A stretch of DNA of 64,000 nt from Marisa cornuarietis (taxonomy: Eukaryota > Mollusca > Gastropoda > Architaenioglossa > Ampullariidae). Below the pieces are notes generated by a model. The model searched no databases and had not been told where the DNA came from. It saw only the letters and a list, made by a program, of their open reading frames with translations. Of this stretch, positions 49,041-59,838 are shown piece after piece. A program made the translations under genes and the position numbers. Positions within the stretch are counted from its first letter, which is position 1, and each line of letters starts with the position of its first letter. The DNA lies in NCBI GenBank assembly GCA_004794655.1, contig SMMW01000084.1, positions 62,001 to 126,000 on the forward strand, written 5' to 3'.

Positions 49041-49394
49041 TTGCTTGAGGGGATGGCTCTCTGTCGTTTTTGTCTTTTTTTTTTTTTTTGTATCGTCCGT
49101 CGTATTTTGAGTTTCGGCAACCCTTATTATGATGAAGTCGCCATCCTTGCTCCTCTACAAGACTGCTGCATGTTGAGGACGTCCACTTGGAACAGCCTGC
49201 AGCTGTTGCGGGATGGTGTTCTCAGCAGGGCCATGAAAGAGGTGTTGCGATCCGACCCCATCCGCCCGGTCTTGATAGACATAGCCAGCCTTTTCCCGGC
49301 ACTGGACGGACGGCTGAAGAGGGTATTTCAGAGACTGGACATATTCGTGCAGACAACTGGCTTGGACAATGTGCTAGTCCATGATGGTCTTTGA
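49041..49394 (+). CDS. unrecognised 117-codon ORF
   Basis: Seen: an open frame that looks coding-like from about residue 25 on. It contains NPYYDEVAILAPLQDC, then an amphipathic, Leu/Arg-rich part (WNSLQLLRDGVLSRAMKEVL, SDPIRPVLIDIASLFPALD, GRLKRVFQRLDIFVQ), ending at a TGA. The N-terminal part is low-complexity (a T run of 15 reads as F). Charged-hydrophobic spacing suggests a helical domain or a fragment of a transposon-encoded protein. An L2-like retroelement tail lies about 350 bp downstream on the same strand, which favours a mobile-element origin. I do not recognise the family. Confidence 0.4.
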   Translation: MLEGMALCRFCLFFFFCIVRRILSFGNPYYDEVAILAPLQDCCMLRTSTWNSLQLLRDGVLSRAMKEVLRSDPIRPVLIDIASLFPALDGRLKRVFQRLDIFVQTTGLDNVLVHDGL

Positions 49395-49519
49395 TACTGT
49401 CTTGTTGGATTTGGACTTCATGACTTGCGCGGTGGTGTGGGATTCATGTTTTCATCAGTGAACTTGAGCGTGAGCTGGCGTTCCAGTGAAACTTGTGCCT
49501 TTTGTTGGATGTTGCATTG

Positions 49520-49640
49520 TCTGTGGAGTGTATGACATGTTTGATATTTATTCTATGGAGTGTATTCCGGTTTGTATGACATGTGTGATATTTGTTGTAT
49601 GGAGTGTATTCCGGCTTGTATGACATGTTGGATATTTGTG
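49520..49640. repeat. 44-bp tandem repeat (about 2.7 copies)
   Basis: TATGACATG followed by GATATTTGT recurs at 49531, 49575 and 49619, with TATGGAGTGTATTCCGG between. Confidence 0.88.
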
Positions 49641-49740
49641 CTGAGGACTGTGTTCTTGCTGTGTGTGACGCTGCCCTGTGACGTGGAGGAGACGGCCCGC
49701 TACACACCCACATTTTGTCGTCATCTTATTTTTTGACGTC

Positions 49741-49788
49741 AGCGCCTTGAGCTGTCCACAGGCCAGGATTTGGCGCTATACAAGCCAA

Positions 49789-49835
<47 letters not shown>
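49741..49835 (+). mobile_element. L2/CR1-like retroelement 3' tail with (ATT)n
   Basis: The order GCGCCTTGAGCTGTCC, GGCGCTATACAAG and an (ATT)n tail of about 14 units is the usual 3' end of L2/CR1-type LINEs and their SINEs in invertebrates. The 5' extent is not defined. Confidence 0.6.
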
Positions 49836-49837
<2 letters not shown>

Positions 49838-50450
49838 ACATTCTGAATTCCAAAACACAATTTTCCCACAGAAAGACACAAACAGTTGCTTATATCGTAA
49901 AGTGTATTCATATTCGCTGCAGTAATGAGTGAAGTAACACAAAAAACGGGATTTGATTTTCAGAAGAATTTTACAATAACGAGACAAGTGTATGATATTA
50001 TTTAATTATAGTCATTTGTTTACTGTTGTTGGCGAAATGTATGAAATATCGTTATTTCTTATGATGAATGAAGAATCTGACACTGTCGTTTAGGACTGTT
50101 ATGAACTCTGTAACTTAACGTGTCGAAAACATGGAATAAAGACTTAAACTTCACACCTCGCGAGATGAGACCTGTGTCACTACAACGAATGGTCTCTGGG
50201 AGTTGTAAGTCACTTGACATTTTGGATCAAAATAGGAATTTAATCGAACTTTTAGAAATGTCAGTTAAATCAGATGGCAAGTTCTCCTATCGATCATTCC
50301 TTCTATTAAGTACATCTAGGAGTGTCACTAACACTCTACTTTATTAACCTCAAGGGTCATTAAAATATTTGCACACTTTCAGTTTGATTATAACAGTTTT
50401 ACAACTGAAAAGCTTGACGGGCCTAAGCGGCCGCGAAGTGAATTCCGAAA
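49836..50450. other. AT-rich unique sequence
   Basis: No gene recognised. Confidence 0.4.
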
Positions 50451-50664
50451 AGACTAAGAGAGCTCACGTGACCTGTGTTGTGATTGGTCAGAGACTAGGA
50501 GAGCTCACGTGATCTGAGTTGTGATTAGTCAGAGACTAGGAGAGCTCACGTGACCTGAGTTGTGATTAGTCAGAGACTAGGAGAGCTCACGTGACCTGAG
50601 TTGTGATTGGTCAGAGGCTAGGACAGCTCACGTGACCTGAGTTGTGAATGGTCAGAGGCTAGAG
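50451..50664. repeat. 41-bp tandem repeat carrying E-boxes and inverted CCAAT boxes (about 5 copies)
   Basis: The unit contains GAGAGCTCACGTGACCTGAG and TTGTGATTGGTCAGAGACTA. Each copy holds TCACGTGA or similar and most hold GATTGG or GATTAG. Confidence 0.92.
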
Positions 50665-50701
50665 AACTGTGTCTCGATTGGTTCCACAACCGCTGACGTC
50701 A
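50665..50701 (+). promoter_or_regulatory. CCAAT box and full CRE next to the E-box repeat
   Basis: GATTGGTT at about 50677 is followed by TGACGTCA at 50694-50701. With the adjacent repeat this makes a compact E-box/CCAAT/CRE cluster like a promoter or enhancer. No downstream gene was recognised. Confidence 0.35.
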
Positions 50702-52638
50702 CTGATTGATAGTCGTGTATGATGGGAGCTTTCCGTCAACTGTCGAGGGTTTGTTTACTTGTTTGCTTGCAATTGGAACACTTGAGGTCAACTTCTTTAA
50801 GTTGTTACATGTTGTCTGTAATTAAGAAGTTAATAAGTACATCTGACGACAGACCCACCCCACTTTTATATTAAAAAAACATGACATGTTATTGTTTAGT
50901 ATCTTCCTCCTTCTTTTTTCTTGCTTTTGCTTTGTTTTGGTCCCACGTGATAGTGGTGCCATAGCTAAATATATGCACTTTCAGTACTGGTTACTTTTAC
51001 TTTAATACTGCCAGGCACTTCAGTGCTCTTAAGTGTAATATGAGCCTCTACTGTTTTCAGCAAAAGTTGGAGATATATGGGCGGTAACTCTGGGCAAAAA
51101 TACCGAGTTGTCGATCGTATTGGTCCGTACTGCACGTAGATATTCTGTAATAACCCGAACATATGAACATTGATAGTTTGTCATTTCTTGTCATTTAATA
51201 TCATTGACATTATTCCAACACAGGACATGTTAACTGACATAATTACAACACAGGACATAGTTAATTGACATTCGTGTTAGAGACGTTCGCCTCACACTTT
51301 TCCTCCTTCGTGCGGAGTTGTGTCCCCGTCTCTTCAAACCACATCTATATTCCAAGCTTTCAAGTCCGCCCTCAACGGCCCATCTCTTGAAGAAATATCT
51401 TTCCTAGTCCAAAGAACTCTTCCCTTCTCTCTTCAGTTCTTCATCTTCATCCATGACTCAGCTCATGTTTTCCCCTCTCATCCGTTTGCTGCTGCTGCTT
51501 GTGTTTCTTTGTTGAGTGACTGTCACTTCCTTTGTAGTCTTTCCTGTCAGCACATTGAGTTTCCTCCACACGGGATGATGTGCTCTACAAGTTAGTAGTA
51601 GTCATAGTCTTGACCTGTGCATTTTCTCTCTGGGGCTGATCAAGATAACGCCCAATAATTTACTGTCAGAGTCATGAAACCCACCACATGTTTAACTTGA
51701 GTTCCACAATATTGTGTATTTTATAGTTTGAAAATAGTTTAATAGTGTTTTCATTATTCTTCACGTTCAGAAATGTTTATGTTGTATAAGTATAATTGTT
51801 GACCTTAGTGTAGTCTTAAGCTTCTCCGTCAGTTTGTGTGTAATGCGTGTACCTCTCTCATCGTCTTTGTCCACAAGAAGCTTAATCTTCCTAATTGTGT
51901 GTATTTTATATCATCCAAATCATACTAATTCGGCACACTGATTACTGTTTATTTTAGCCAGTAAGTGTATAAATAATGTTTGTGGTTGTAAAGAACTCGT
52001 CTTCAAACATGCCTGTAAGTGACAAATTAACCGCCAGCCCTCGTTAACAGCATCCGCTGATTGTAAAACCCTCGGCGACAGACAAGGACTGCGACCTCCT
52101 GAAGCCATTAACAAGTGGGACGTGAAGCTGTCGTAAAGCCAGTTTGCTGCCAGTTTATCTTCACACCAGACATGACAGACATAACAAAGGCAATTTTGTC
52201 TCTAGTTTTGTTGACGGTAACTTCCTACACAAGCCCTAGTCAATGTGTCTGACCTGAATGTTTTGTGGGCAATAAAAGATGTTTATCTCCGCTAACAAGA
52301 TGGCAACAAGGTGTGTCGATACCGCCTCCGGTAACCAGGATTGCTGTGTGTACTGTGTTGTATTGTACTTTGTTGTGCTGTGTTGTATTGTACTGTGCCG
52401 TGGACCTCGTTCCTCTGTTTATCGCCGCCAGTGCTGTGTGTGGTATGACGGGTAACCGTGTGCAGTCACTGCCTTAGGATGATAGGATGCCATCAACAAC
52501 TTCTTTCCACGGCGGTGGCCATCGTCACGACCTCCCACAGTAGCACACGCCCACCGCCGCCCAGTCAAACTTCAGAAGCATCTGGAGAAGATCGGCACTT
52601 GTAGGGATAACAAAGAAACACTTTGTCACACAGTCAGT
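50702..52638. other. unique sequence; possible LINE C-terminal trace near 51330-51400
   Basis: One + frame at 51335-51405 reads SIFQAFKSALNGPSLEE, vaguely like the region after the RT of L2/CR1 elements. This is too weak to annotate. A TGTGTTGTATTGTACT duplication lies near 52350-52400. Confidence 0.3.
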
Positions 52639-54087
52639 CACGGACACCAGAGGAACACCCCAGATAGCAATAAAACATATTATAAACATTTTTAAAAACG
52701 TTAACATGGTGGTAATAACGTAAAAGTTTGATATGAAACATTTTCGAAACATTTACCGAATAAACATTTAAAACTGAAACATTTTTGCAAACATTTAAAA
52801 TGGTAGGAAACATAACATTTAATCAAAAATATTAAATAAATGTTATGTAAACATTTGCCGAAAACTTCTTAAGATGTATGACGTAGGATTATGATGTAGT
52901 GAGTATGACGTAGAATGTATGACGTAGTAAGGGATGATTGAATGAGAGAAACCACAGAGGGTGTAAGCTATAGAACAGAATAAAGACGCTTACTATTAAG
53001 TAATATTCAAACTCTAATGTGTATTCTAATAAAATATGTTTGTGTGGTTCTATAGATTTGTACATTTGAAAACTGTTGTAACATCAGTCATCTCAAAGCA
53101 CGGTTACACACCATGCACTTCGTATTGACGCAACGTTGGATTATTTTCTTTGCTAACGCTGGGAGAAGATAATTTTCGTTTCAAAAACAAGATTGTTATC
53201 ACTGTTTTCTTAGTGAACCTTCGTAGAAATACGGTAAAACGTTGAAGATAACAACTACAGTCAGAATATCAAGTGAGTCCTTAAACAGATGGCGCCATTC
53301 TAAATTAAAAGTCACTTTATGTTGCCGCACCTGATTGCTAGATGCTACTATAGTGTAGTAGTTACAACCCGCGCTTGTTCACAGTTTATCTCGGAAATTC
53401 TCTCTATACGTCTTCCCTATGTATGACGTAACGACGTGTTATAGGGTCTGCCCCTCTCTGTTACAAGCACAGTGTCCTTTCTCTGCACGTGGCATGTGCA
53501 TATGTCTTTTCATGATGCAGCGTTAGTTGTTGGCTCAGAAAAGCTTGTCACAGATCTAGCTGAAGACCTCATCCCACGTGGAAGAACAAAAGAGCGTGAA
53601 TGACGTCAGTTTGTCTGAATGCGTATGGATGATGTCAAAAGATGTGTGACGTGAGAGAATCAGGGACAATGAGAAGGGATTGGATTGAGGAGTGAACGTT
53701 TTTTTTATCAGTAGATAAAATTTATTTGTGCAAAAGAACCTGTATTTGTCTGGCCCGTGCATGTCATTGGGAGAGAGAGTGACAGTCACGCTTCCTGAGG
53801 TTGTGACACAACTATTAAATGTACATGAGAATTTTTATAAAACAGTTTAAAAAGGTAGAAAATAAGTTTAAAAATAGATTGAATGTAAACGTTAAGAAAA
53901 CATTTTTAGATGGACAAGAAAAACATTTCCAGAAACATTTTCTGCAAACATTATTCAAACATTTCGTAAGAAGATTAATAAAACATTTATAAAATGTTTA
54001 AATGCTATCAGAGACCCTCATGACAGCCATCAGGGCCACTAGAAAAACACGGAAACCAGAGGAACACCCCAGATAGCATTTAAACAT
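52639..54087. repeat. two direct copies of a 38-bp motif with degenerate AAACATTT tracts
   Basis: CCAGAGGAACACCCCAGATA-containing motifs at 52639-52676 and 54048-54087 are in the same orientation and nearly identical. The first is followed by, and the second preceded by, AT-rich degenerate tracts of AAACATTT (52670-52870 and 53820-54003). This suggests two copies, or the ends, of one dispersed repeat family. No transposase. Confidence 0.55.
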
Positions 54088-54455
54088 TAGTAATTTCAAG
54101 TGTCGTCAGACTAAAGATGTTTGTGAGTTAGTGTCTATCGAGTGTTGACTTACTCTCGTTAGTTCATTATTGTTCCTGACTTAGCTTTGTATTGTCATTA
54201 TTTCATCTTTAAAAGTTGAGTGAGCTGTGGTCAGTTGCCGCATTGTTGAGGTAACATCCCCCAAACAATGAACTTTCCTGTCTTTATCCTCTCTGTTCTA
54301 TTTTTAAAGATCTACCAGGCATAATTCTTTTTAAGTTTCAGGTTGCTCTGTGGAGCTAATTCATCTCCGAGATTAATACGATGCAACGAAAACTAAGAAC
54401 ATCACAAACGATGGCACAAAAACAACCTGTAATTGCCAGTAGCTGATAGCTAGCT
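54088..54455. other. unique sequence
   Basis: No feature recognised. Confidence 0.4.
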
Positions 54456-54560
54456 CTCTTTCTCTCTCTCTCTCTCTCACACACACACACGTGTGGATAG
54501 CAGTGTCTGATGGCTCTCTCTCTCTCTCACACACACGTACACACACGTGTGGATGGTAGT
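54456..54560. repeat. (CT)n(CA)n compound microsatellite, duplicated
   Basis: A CT run, CA run and ACGTGTGGATAG occur, then the same arrangement about 65 bp later. Confidence 0.9.
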
Positions 54561-54808
54561 GGACGTTTAATTTATTTGGTGGCTACATGGCGGCTTTCTC
54601 TCTGCCAGACTTGAAGACTCAGTTTCCTGTTTGAGCAAACTAACTTGAGGCCTTGTAATCAGTCTCCACATTGAGTGTCGAGTTACAGAAGTAGACGCTC
54701 GCCACACAATAGGCTGGTAGATGAGGACAACTCAGTGAGGACAGAGAAGAGGCAGCACTGCCAGTGTCCACAGCTCTACATCTTGTCTACATCGTGCGGG
54801 CTGTAACC

Positions 54809-55001
54809 GCTGACACCAGTGGTTTCAAACTTTTCCAGACGAGTACCACTTTCGAAAATTTGAATTGACTCCCAACCCTACATACATCCTCCGTAAAATA
54901 TATATATATATATATACATTCATCCATTTTGGCGCAGGGTGCTCGCGTACCACCCGTCATACCACCCGTCATACAACAGTTTGACAACCTCTGGCTTACA
55001 G
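54809..55001. mobile_element. hAT-like MITE (177 bp) with imperfect 8-bp target duplication
   Basis: The element spans 54817-54993. The left end reads CAGTGGTTTCAAAC and the right end, on the minus strand, CAGAGGTTGTCAAACTG. The flanks GCTGACAC and GCTTACAG match at 6 of 8 positions. The interior shares ACGAGTACCACTTTCGAAAA and GCTCGCGTACCACCCGTCAT with the copy at 34885. Terminal CAGTGGTT is typical of Charlie-like hAT MITEs. Non-coding. Confidence 0.72.
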
Positions 55002-55229
55002 GCAACCTTCACTCCCTCAAACATCAAACCCTTGATAGCCAACTAATTCGCCCCTTAATTATGCTCTGACACATCTATTTATTTTAATATAGAGACAGAG
55101 GTGAAAGAGGTTACAATCATCATCATCATCATCATCATGTTACAAAAATGTTTTGTCAACAAACTAATTTCAGTTTCAAGCACGATTCAGGTTTTCGACG
55201 ATTTTGACAGATTTGGTTGGTGATGTTTG
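55002..55229. other. unique sequence with a short (CAT)n run
   Basis: ATCATCATCATCATCATCAT at about 55116-55135. Confidence 0.6.
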
Positions 55230-55406
55230 TGCCCTGAGGGGTCAGGGTGCACGGAGACCATCCCACACTCTCTCTTGTATTGCAAGTCCTTCACTGACTT
55301 GTGGTGACAGACTCTAGACCTGAGGGGTCAGGGTGCACGGAGACCATCCCACACTCTCTCTTGTATTGCAAGTTCTTGACTGACTTGTGGTGACAGACTC
55401 TAGACA
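55230..55406. repeat. 86-bp tandem duplication (2 copies)
   Basis: CCTGAGGGGTCAGGGTGCAC at 55233 recurs at 55319 with one or two differences across the unit. Confidence 0.93.
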
Positions 55407-56360
55407 CCAACTGGCAGCACAAATGGAATCTTTTGCCTTTTACTTTATTGCCTGACTGTTAATGAGATGTTTGGTTAGTTTTCTACTTTATAAAGTCTTT
55501 AATTAATATTGGCTTAGTCCTTTGCTTTATCTGCTACAAAATGAAGAAGTATGTTCACTAGAAGGGTTAAAGTGAGTCAGTAAAATAACTTCTGTAGCCA
55601 AGTTACAATGAGTCAGTGCTGAAGATATTCGGTTCGCATCTGAAACACACTCACATCATTTTTTTTTAAAGTTAAATTGCAGTTGAGATAAACAAAACTC
55701 ATGAAGAAGAAAAGGTTGATGTCGCTCAAATTGCGCTGACAGATGAGGGGAGGGAGGAGCTAGAAGTGAGTGAACCCTTTGAGTTTTATTTGGTATTTTT
55801 TCCCACACCATCATTTTTTAATGGTTAGCTGAATATTTCATTCACGAAAAATCTCTTGGTCGCACAGTGAGGCTTTTCGCAGAAAAGAATTGAGATGAAT
55901 AACTAGTCCCTTCTCGCCATTGGCAGTCACAGGATGGGAACAGAGAGAGAGAGAGTGAATGAGAAAGAGAGAGACTTTCTTCCGGCTGTTTGTTTGTGTT
56001 TTGTGCTCCTGGAGATCTTGGCTGTAAAGATAAGATCAGAACTAGGGTAGTACCGTGGACATTTCTGGAAGAGAAACATTAAACTAATATAGTTGCCTGC
56101 GTTTACATGAGTCTGTTTGTTGTACAAAGAAGCTGAGAGGCGTTTGGAGGACACGTACAATATTTTACAACCAAAGCTTTTAAGATGGAGGTTATGGATG
56201 GAAGGGAATACATAAAAGTAATGAGATTCCTCCCAAACCTGACTCGCACATTGTGTCGAACATTTCAGTTATCTAAATTAAATATTCTGATGTCTTTTAT
56301 GTCATGCTACTGACTGTTTGTCTGCGTGTCTGTGTGTGTATCCCATCAATATAACTCTGT
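55407..56360. other. unique AT-rich sequence
   Basis: No gene recognised. Confidence 0.4.
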
Positions 56361-56365
56361 TCATG

Positions 56366-56736
56366 TGCAGCAAAAAAGTGGAACTCTCTTCCCGTCCATA
56401 TCCGCCCCCTACCCATCATTAACTAAAACCATGTTTCCCATGAAAATGACTGCTGACAACAGTCCACACAATGCCAGTCTGTCATCTAACCCTTTCTTTC
56501 CCTTCTTTCCTCTACTGACTTGTCCGTCTGCTCGTCCTCCTCTGCAGATTCCCAACTCTCAATCCTTACTGTTTGTTCCTTGGTTGCTCTTTGTGTGTCT
56601 TCCATGTTTGTCTCTTGTTACTTGTCTCTACCTTCCTATGGTCTCGATGACTTGTCTCAAGCGCTGAGATCATGCGCGCGCCTTCATGAACCCCATCACG
56701 TGCGATATCAATCAGGCCTTTATTATTATTATTTGT
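56366..56736 (+). pseudogene. L2/CR1-like LINE relic: end of the RT ORF and 3' tail
   Basis: One + frame reads KKWNSLPVHIRPLPIIN before a stop, matching the conserved WNSLP motif near the C-terminus of L2/CR1-type ORF2 proteins. About 300 bp downstream is a tail-like AAGCGCTGAGATCATGCGCG, then GTGCGATATCAATCAGG and ATTATTATT. The order and orientation fit one degenerate LINE 3' end. No active-site motifs remain. Confidence 0.6.
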
Positions 56737-57480
56737 AGATGTGTGTATGTGTATATCTGTGTGTATATGTGTCTGTATTTATATGCCTGTGTGTATGTCT
56801 GTGTATATGTGTGTATTTGTACCCATCGCTGGATTGGTTTCCCAGGCTTTAGGTTGGAGTTAGCATCATTCCACGTCTAGTGTCCGACTGTCAAGTTACA
56901 CTTTTCACATTTTGGAAAAGACAGAACATTTTTAGCCTCGTCCAAACCTAAAAATAAATTCAAGGCAATGCAAGTGGGGTGGGGGTGGGGTGGTGTTGTT
57001 TTTGCTGCCATCGAACGGTTGATGAAATGAGGTGGAAATAATCTTGGTAACATGGAGTAGAAGGGAAAGACAGACATTAATAATTGTCTTCTCAAGTCAC
57101 GTGTTCACACCTCATTACGACTCGCCGTTTGTCACATCATAAAAAATTCAAGCGACCAGATTGATTGGTTATTCGAGCGACAGAAACTGAAACTTAGGGT
57201 CACATCTCACCCACGTAACCCAGTCTCACAAGACACCTCTGCAATCAAAGACATTTTCTCCCAAATATGAAAAATACGTTTTGTGAAGCAGTCGTTCTGT
57301 TAATTACATGACAAATAATTCACCATCTTGAAACCTGACTGCAAAGAATGATACTTTCAAATGTTGAAACATTACACCGATCAGTGTATTACATAGATAT
57401 GTAGACAATATTGCAAGCAAACAATATATAATCTACATTTGCAGAGAATATTGTAACCGTGACAGTTGACACAACAAAAG
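56737..57480. other. unique sequence with a GTGTATATGTG patch
   Basis: GT/TA-rich at 56738-56820; otherwise nothing recognised. Confidence 0.4.
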
Positions 57481-57486
57481 GCGTAT

Positions 57487-58200
57487 CGTGGGAGCTGAGC
57501 TGTTCAAGCAGGGTGGGCAAGAAACTACAAAGGCCCTCCCTGTCCTGTGCCAAAGAATCTGGGAGCGAAAGGAATGGTCCAAAGAATGGAGGCAGTCACT
57601 AATCATACCCCTTCCCAAAAAGAAAACAGCAAACAGTGCCAGAACTACAGAACCATAAGCCTTATCAGCCACCCAGGCAAAGTCATACAGAACTACATCA
57701 GCACCAGCGCAGAGAAACTGCTGGCAGAAGAACAGAGCAAAGTTACGATCAATGGCAACGGCAAGGCAGAGATCTTTATGAACGGGGTACAGCTCCAAGA
57801 GGTCAGCAGCTTCAAGTACTTGGGAGCCACCCTCTCCAAGGACGGCAGCTCCACGCTAGATATCCACATCAGGATCGCAACAGCAACAGCAGCAATGGCT
57901 AGGCTAGATAGGATCTGGCATAGCCACAAGATAAGGTTCACTACCAAGTACAAGCTGTACAAACCCCTGGTAGTGCCGATCCTGCTCTACGGATGTGACA
58001 CGTGGACTTTGCTCGCCGACACGGAAAGGCATTCGAGAACAAGTGTCTGAGGAGGCTGCTCCGGATCCCATACAAAGAACATAAAACCAACGACTTTGTA
58101 AGAAACAAGATGACCACACTGGTAGGACACCAGGAACATCTACTATCAACAGTCAAGTGACGTAAGCTGGTCTTCGTGACCCGCCACCACACCTTGTCGA
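57487..58200 (+). pseudogene. RTE-like LINE reverse transcriptase relic with the catalytic core deleted
   Basis: Seen: the first frame has AELFKQGGQETTKALPVLCQ and RIWERKEWSKEWRQSLIIPL, typical of the start of an RTE-type RT. A frameshift near 57620 passes to NYRTISLISHPGKVIQNYIS and LLAEEQSK. The reading then jumps to MNGVQLQEVSSFKYLGATLS, IRIATATAAMARLDRIWHS and LVVPILLYGCDTWTLLAD. Known: the segment between the EEQ motif and SSFKYLG normally holds about 200 residues including the FxDFxKAFD and YADD-type catalytic motifs; all are missing here. A further frameshift near 58045 leads to LLRIPYKEHKTNDFVRNK, then a stop. Inactive copy; same family as 45018-45620. Confidence 0.85.
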
Positions 58201-58861
58201 AGCAAGGTGCAGGTACCAGAGAACCGCTGAATACTCGAGTGCGGAGTTGAACTCGGGGAGGGGGGGGGACTGGTCTCGATCAGACGGTGTGTAACGACTC
58301 AGTCACGGAAGACAACTCGTGAGTGACACGCGGAAGTCACGATGGCTCAGCTAGTGCAGCCCTCGCCAAGTTATTTCGAATAATTAGCCTCGGCCAAGAA
58401 AAGCACACCTGGCATCCGATGAGATCAAAGATACAGCGGCTCGTACCTAGCATACCTGACATGGAGCATTACCTGCGGGCCCTAAGGTCAGAGTATATTG
58501 AGTGTGGATCCAGCTGCAGGATGTCAAGAGAAGCTGCGGAAGTCAGGCGTTAGTAACATGTAACAGTGCCGGCGGGATGTGTAACAGGTGCCGCACAAAT
58601 CTTTGCCATGCCCTCCTAATTCATTACCAGCTTCGTCATCTGCACACTGAGCACTCGACCTCCGCCAATGTTTCTCAGACGTGGATGGCCGGCCCTCTCC
58701 TTTCTTCTTCATTTCTTCACCCCTTTATCCCACTAGCTCGGGGGTACTCTGTTCTCTTCCCTCCCCCCGCCCTCACAGCCCTGTCCCCCACACAACTGCA
58801 TTTGTCCTCATGTCTTGTGCTCGGCATTGATACACCGTGTGTAACTTGTCTTTGTTCACAG
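58201..58861. other. unique sequence
   Basis: G run at 58260-58269. The end is pyrimidine-rich and finishes in TGTCTTTGTTCACAG, the acceptor of the next feature. Confidence 0.4.
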
Positions 58862-58925
58862 TCTCATCAAAATGCACAAGTAGCTTATATGGCGACGGTT
58901 TTCGTTGCACGTGTATCCGTAGAGG
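58862..58925 (+). CDS. candidate 64-bp exon with an EGF-like Cys pattern
   Basis: Seen: an acceptor-like TGTCTTTGTTCACAG ends at 58861 and a canonical donor GTAAGT starts at 58926. With two leading bases completing a codon, the segment reads SSKCTSSLYGDGFRC then TCIRRG with no stop. Known: C-x(8-10)-G-x-F/Y-x-C-x-C is the third-to-fifth cysteine pattern of EGF-like domains, and GDGF-x-C is frequent in them. Inference: part of an EGF-like domain of a secreted or membrane protein. Against it: 21 residues is short, the phases (1 in, 2 out) are not those of a typical whole-domain EGF exon, and no partner exons were found. Another frame is also open. Confidence 0.3.
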
Positions 58926-59838
58926 GTAAGTCCACCGGTTTCTTCTGTGAGAATGTCGCTGTTCCACTTGCTTTCTTCTTCTTCTTGTTGATTTCTTCCA
59001 TGAATCTTTAATATTTTCTTTACTATAAAGAGCGGTTTATATTTTTATTGTGTTGTTGCGAGGAGTTTTGTATGTGTGTGTGTGTGTTTAAAGTCTTAGC
59101 TCGACATCTATATATGATGAAGAGATCTTGAGTTAGGGTAAGGGGTTTTCTTTTGGGGGGAGGGTTTTATTTTAGACAGAATGACTGAACAAACAAAGTG
59201 AAGGAGGGCAGGCGGGTGCATGTGTAAAACACGTCCGTCGCTCGTCAGCGGTAGAAACAGTCGCTTCCCCCGCCATCTTTAGGACCTTCCTGTACTGTGT
59301 TCTCTCTTCTTACCTCCACTTACCCCCACCTCCATCGGTTACTAATGAGTTGTCTGTGCCTGCCACGTTCTTCATACTCTTTTATCGTCAAGACTATGTC
59401 CGGCTCTTCCTCACGCGACTAACATACACCTGAGTCACCTGACCATTCAATTTGTCAAGGTGGTTAGTCTGTGCCCTTAGCACAGTGTAGCAGGTCTGCT
59501 CTGCCCATCGCGGTCGATGAACATCAGGCGTGAAATCATTGGAGCGTGGCCAATGGAGTTAGTCGTGCGGCGCAGTTCACGCCTTGTCTGCTGACCGCTT
59601 TGATGTGCCCAGGGCGGGGCCACTGAGCGCGGACACGCTTCATAGACCACAGGAAGCCAGTCAGTCCTCACAACCGTGCGCAGAGAGGACGAGGCTGAGT
59701 GGTCCAGAAAACTAGACGAGTGATGTGTCACTAGTCACGTGATGTGTCACAGCTAGATGTGTCACGTGCGGGCATCATGTCTCCTTGACGTTTGTTTACC
59801 AGTGAACTGTTACGTGTGCTGGAGCTCATTCGTGGCCC
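58926..59838. other. unique sequence
   Basis: A YY1-like CCGCCATCTTTA lies at about 59270. No gene recognised. Confidence 0.4.

Noticed and set aside
58323..59011. Overlapping 76- and 169-codon + frames
   Set aside because: No recognisable domain, and their only interesting part is better read in another frame as the EGF-like exon candidate.
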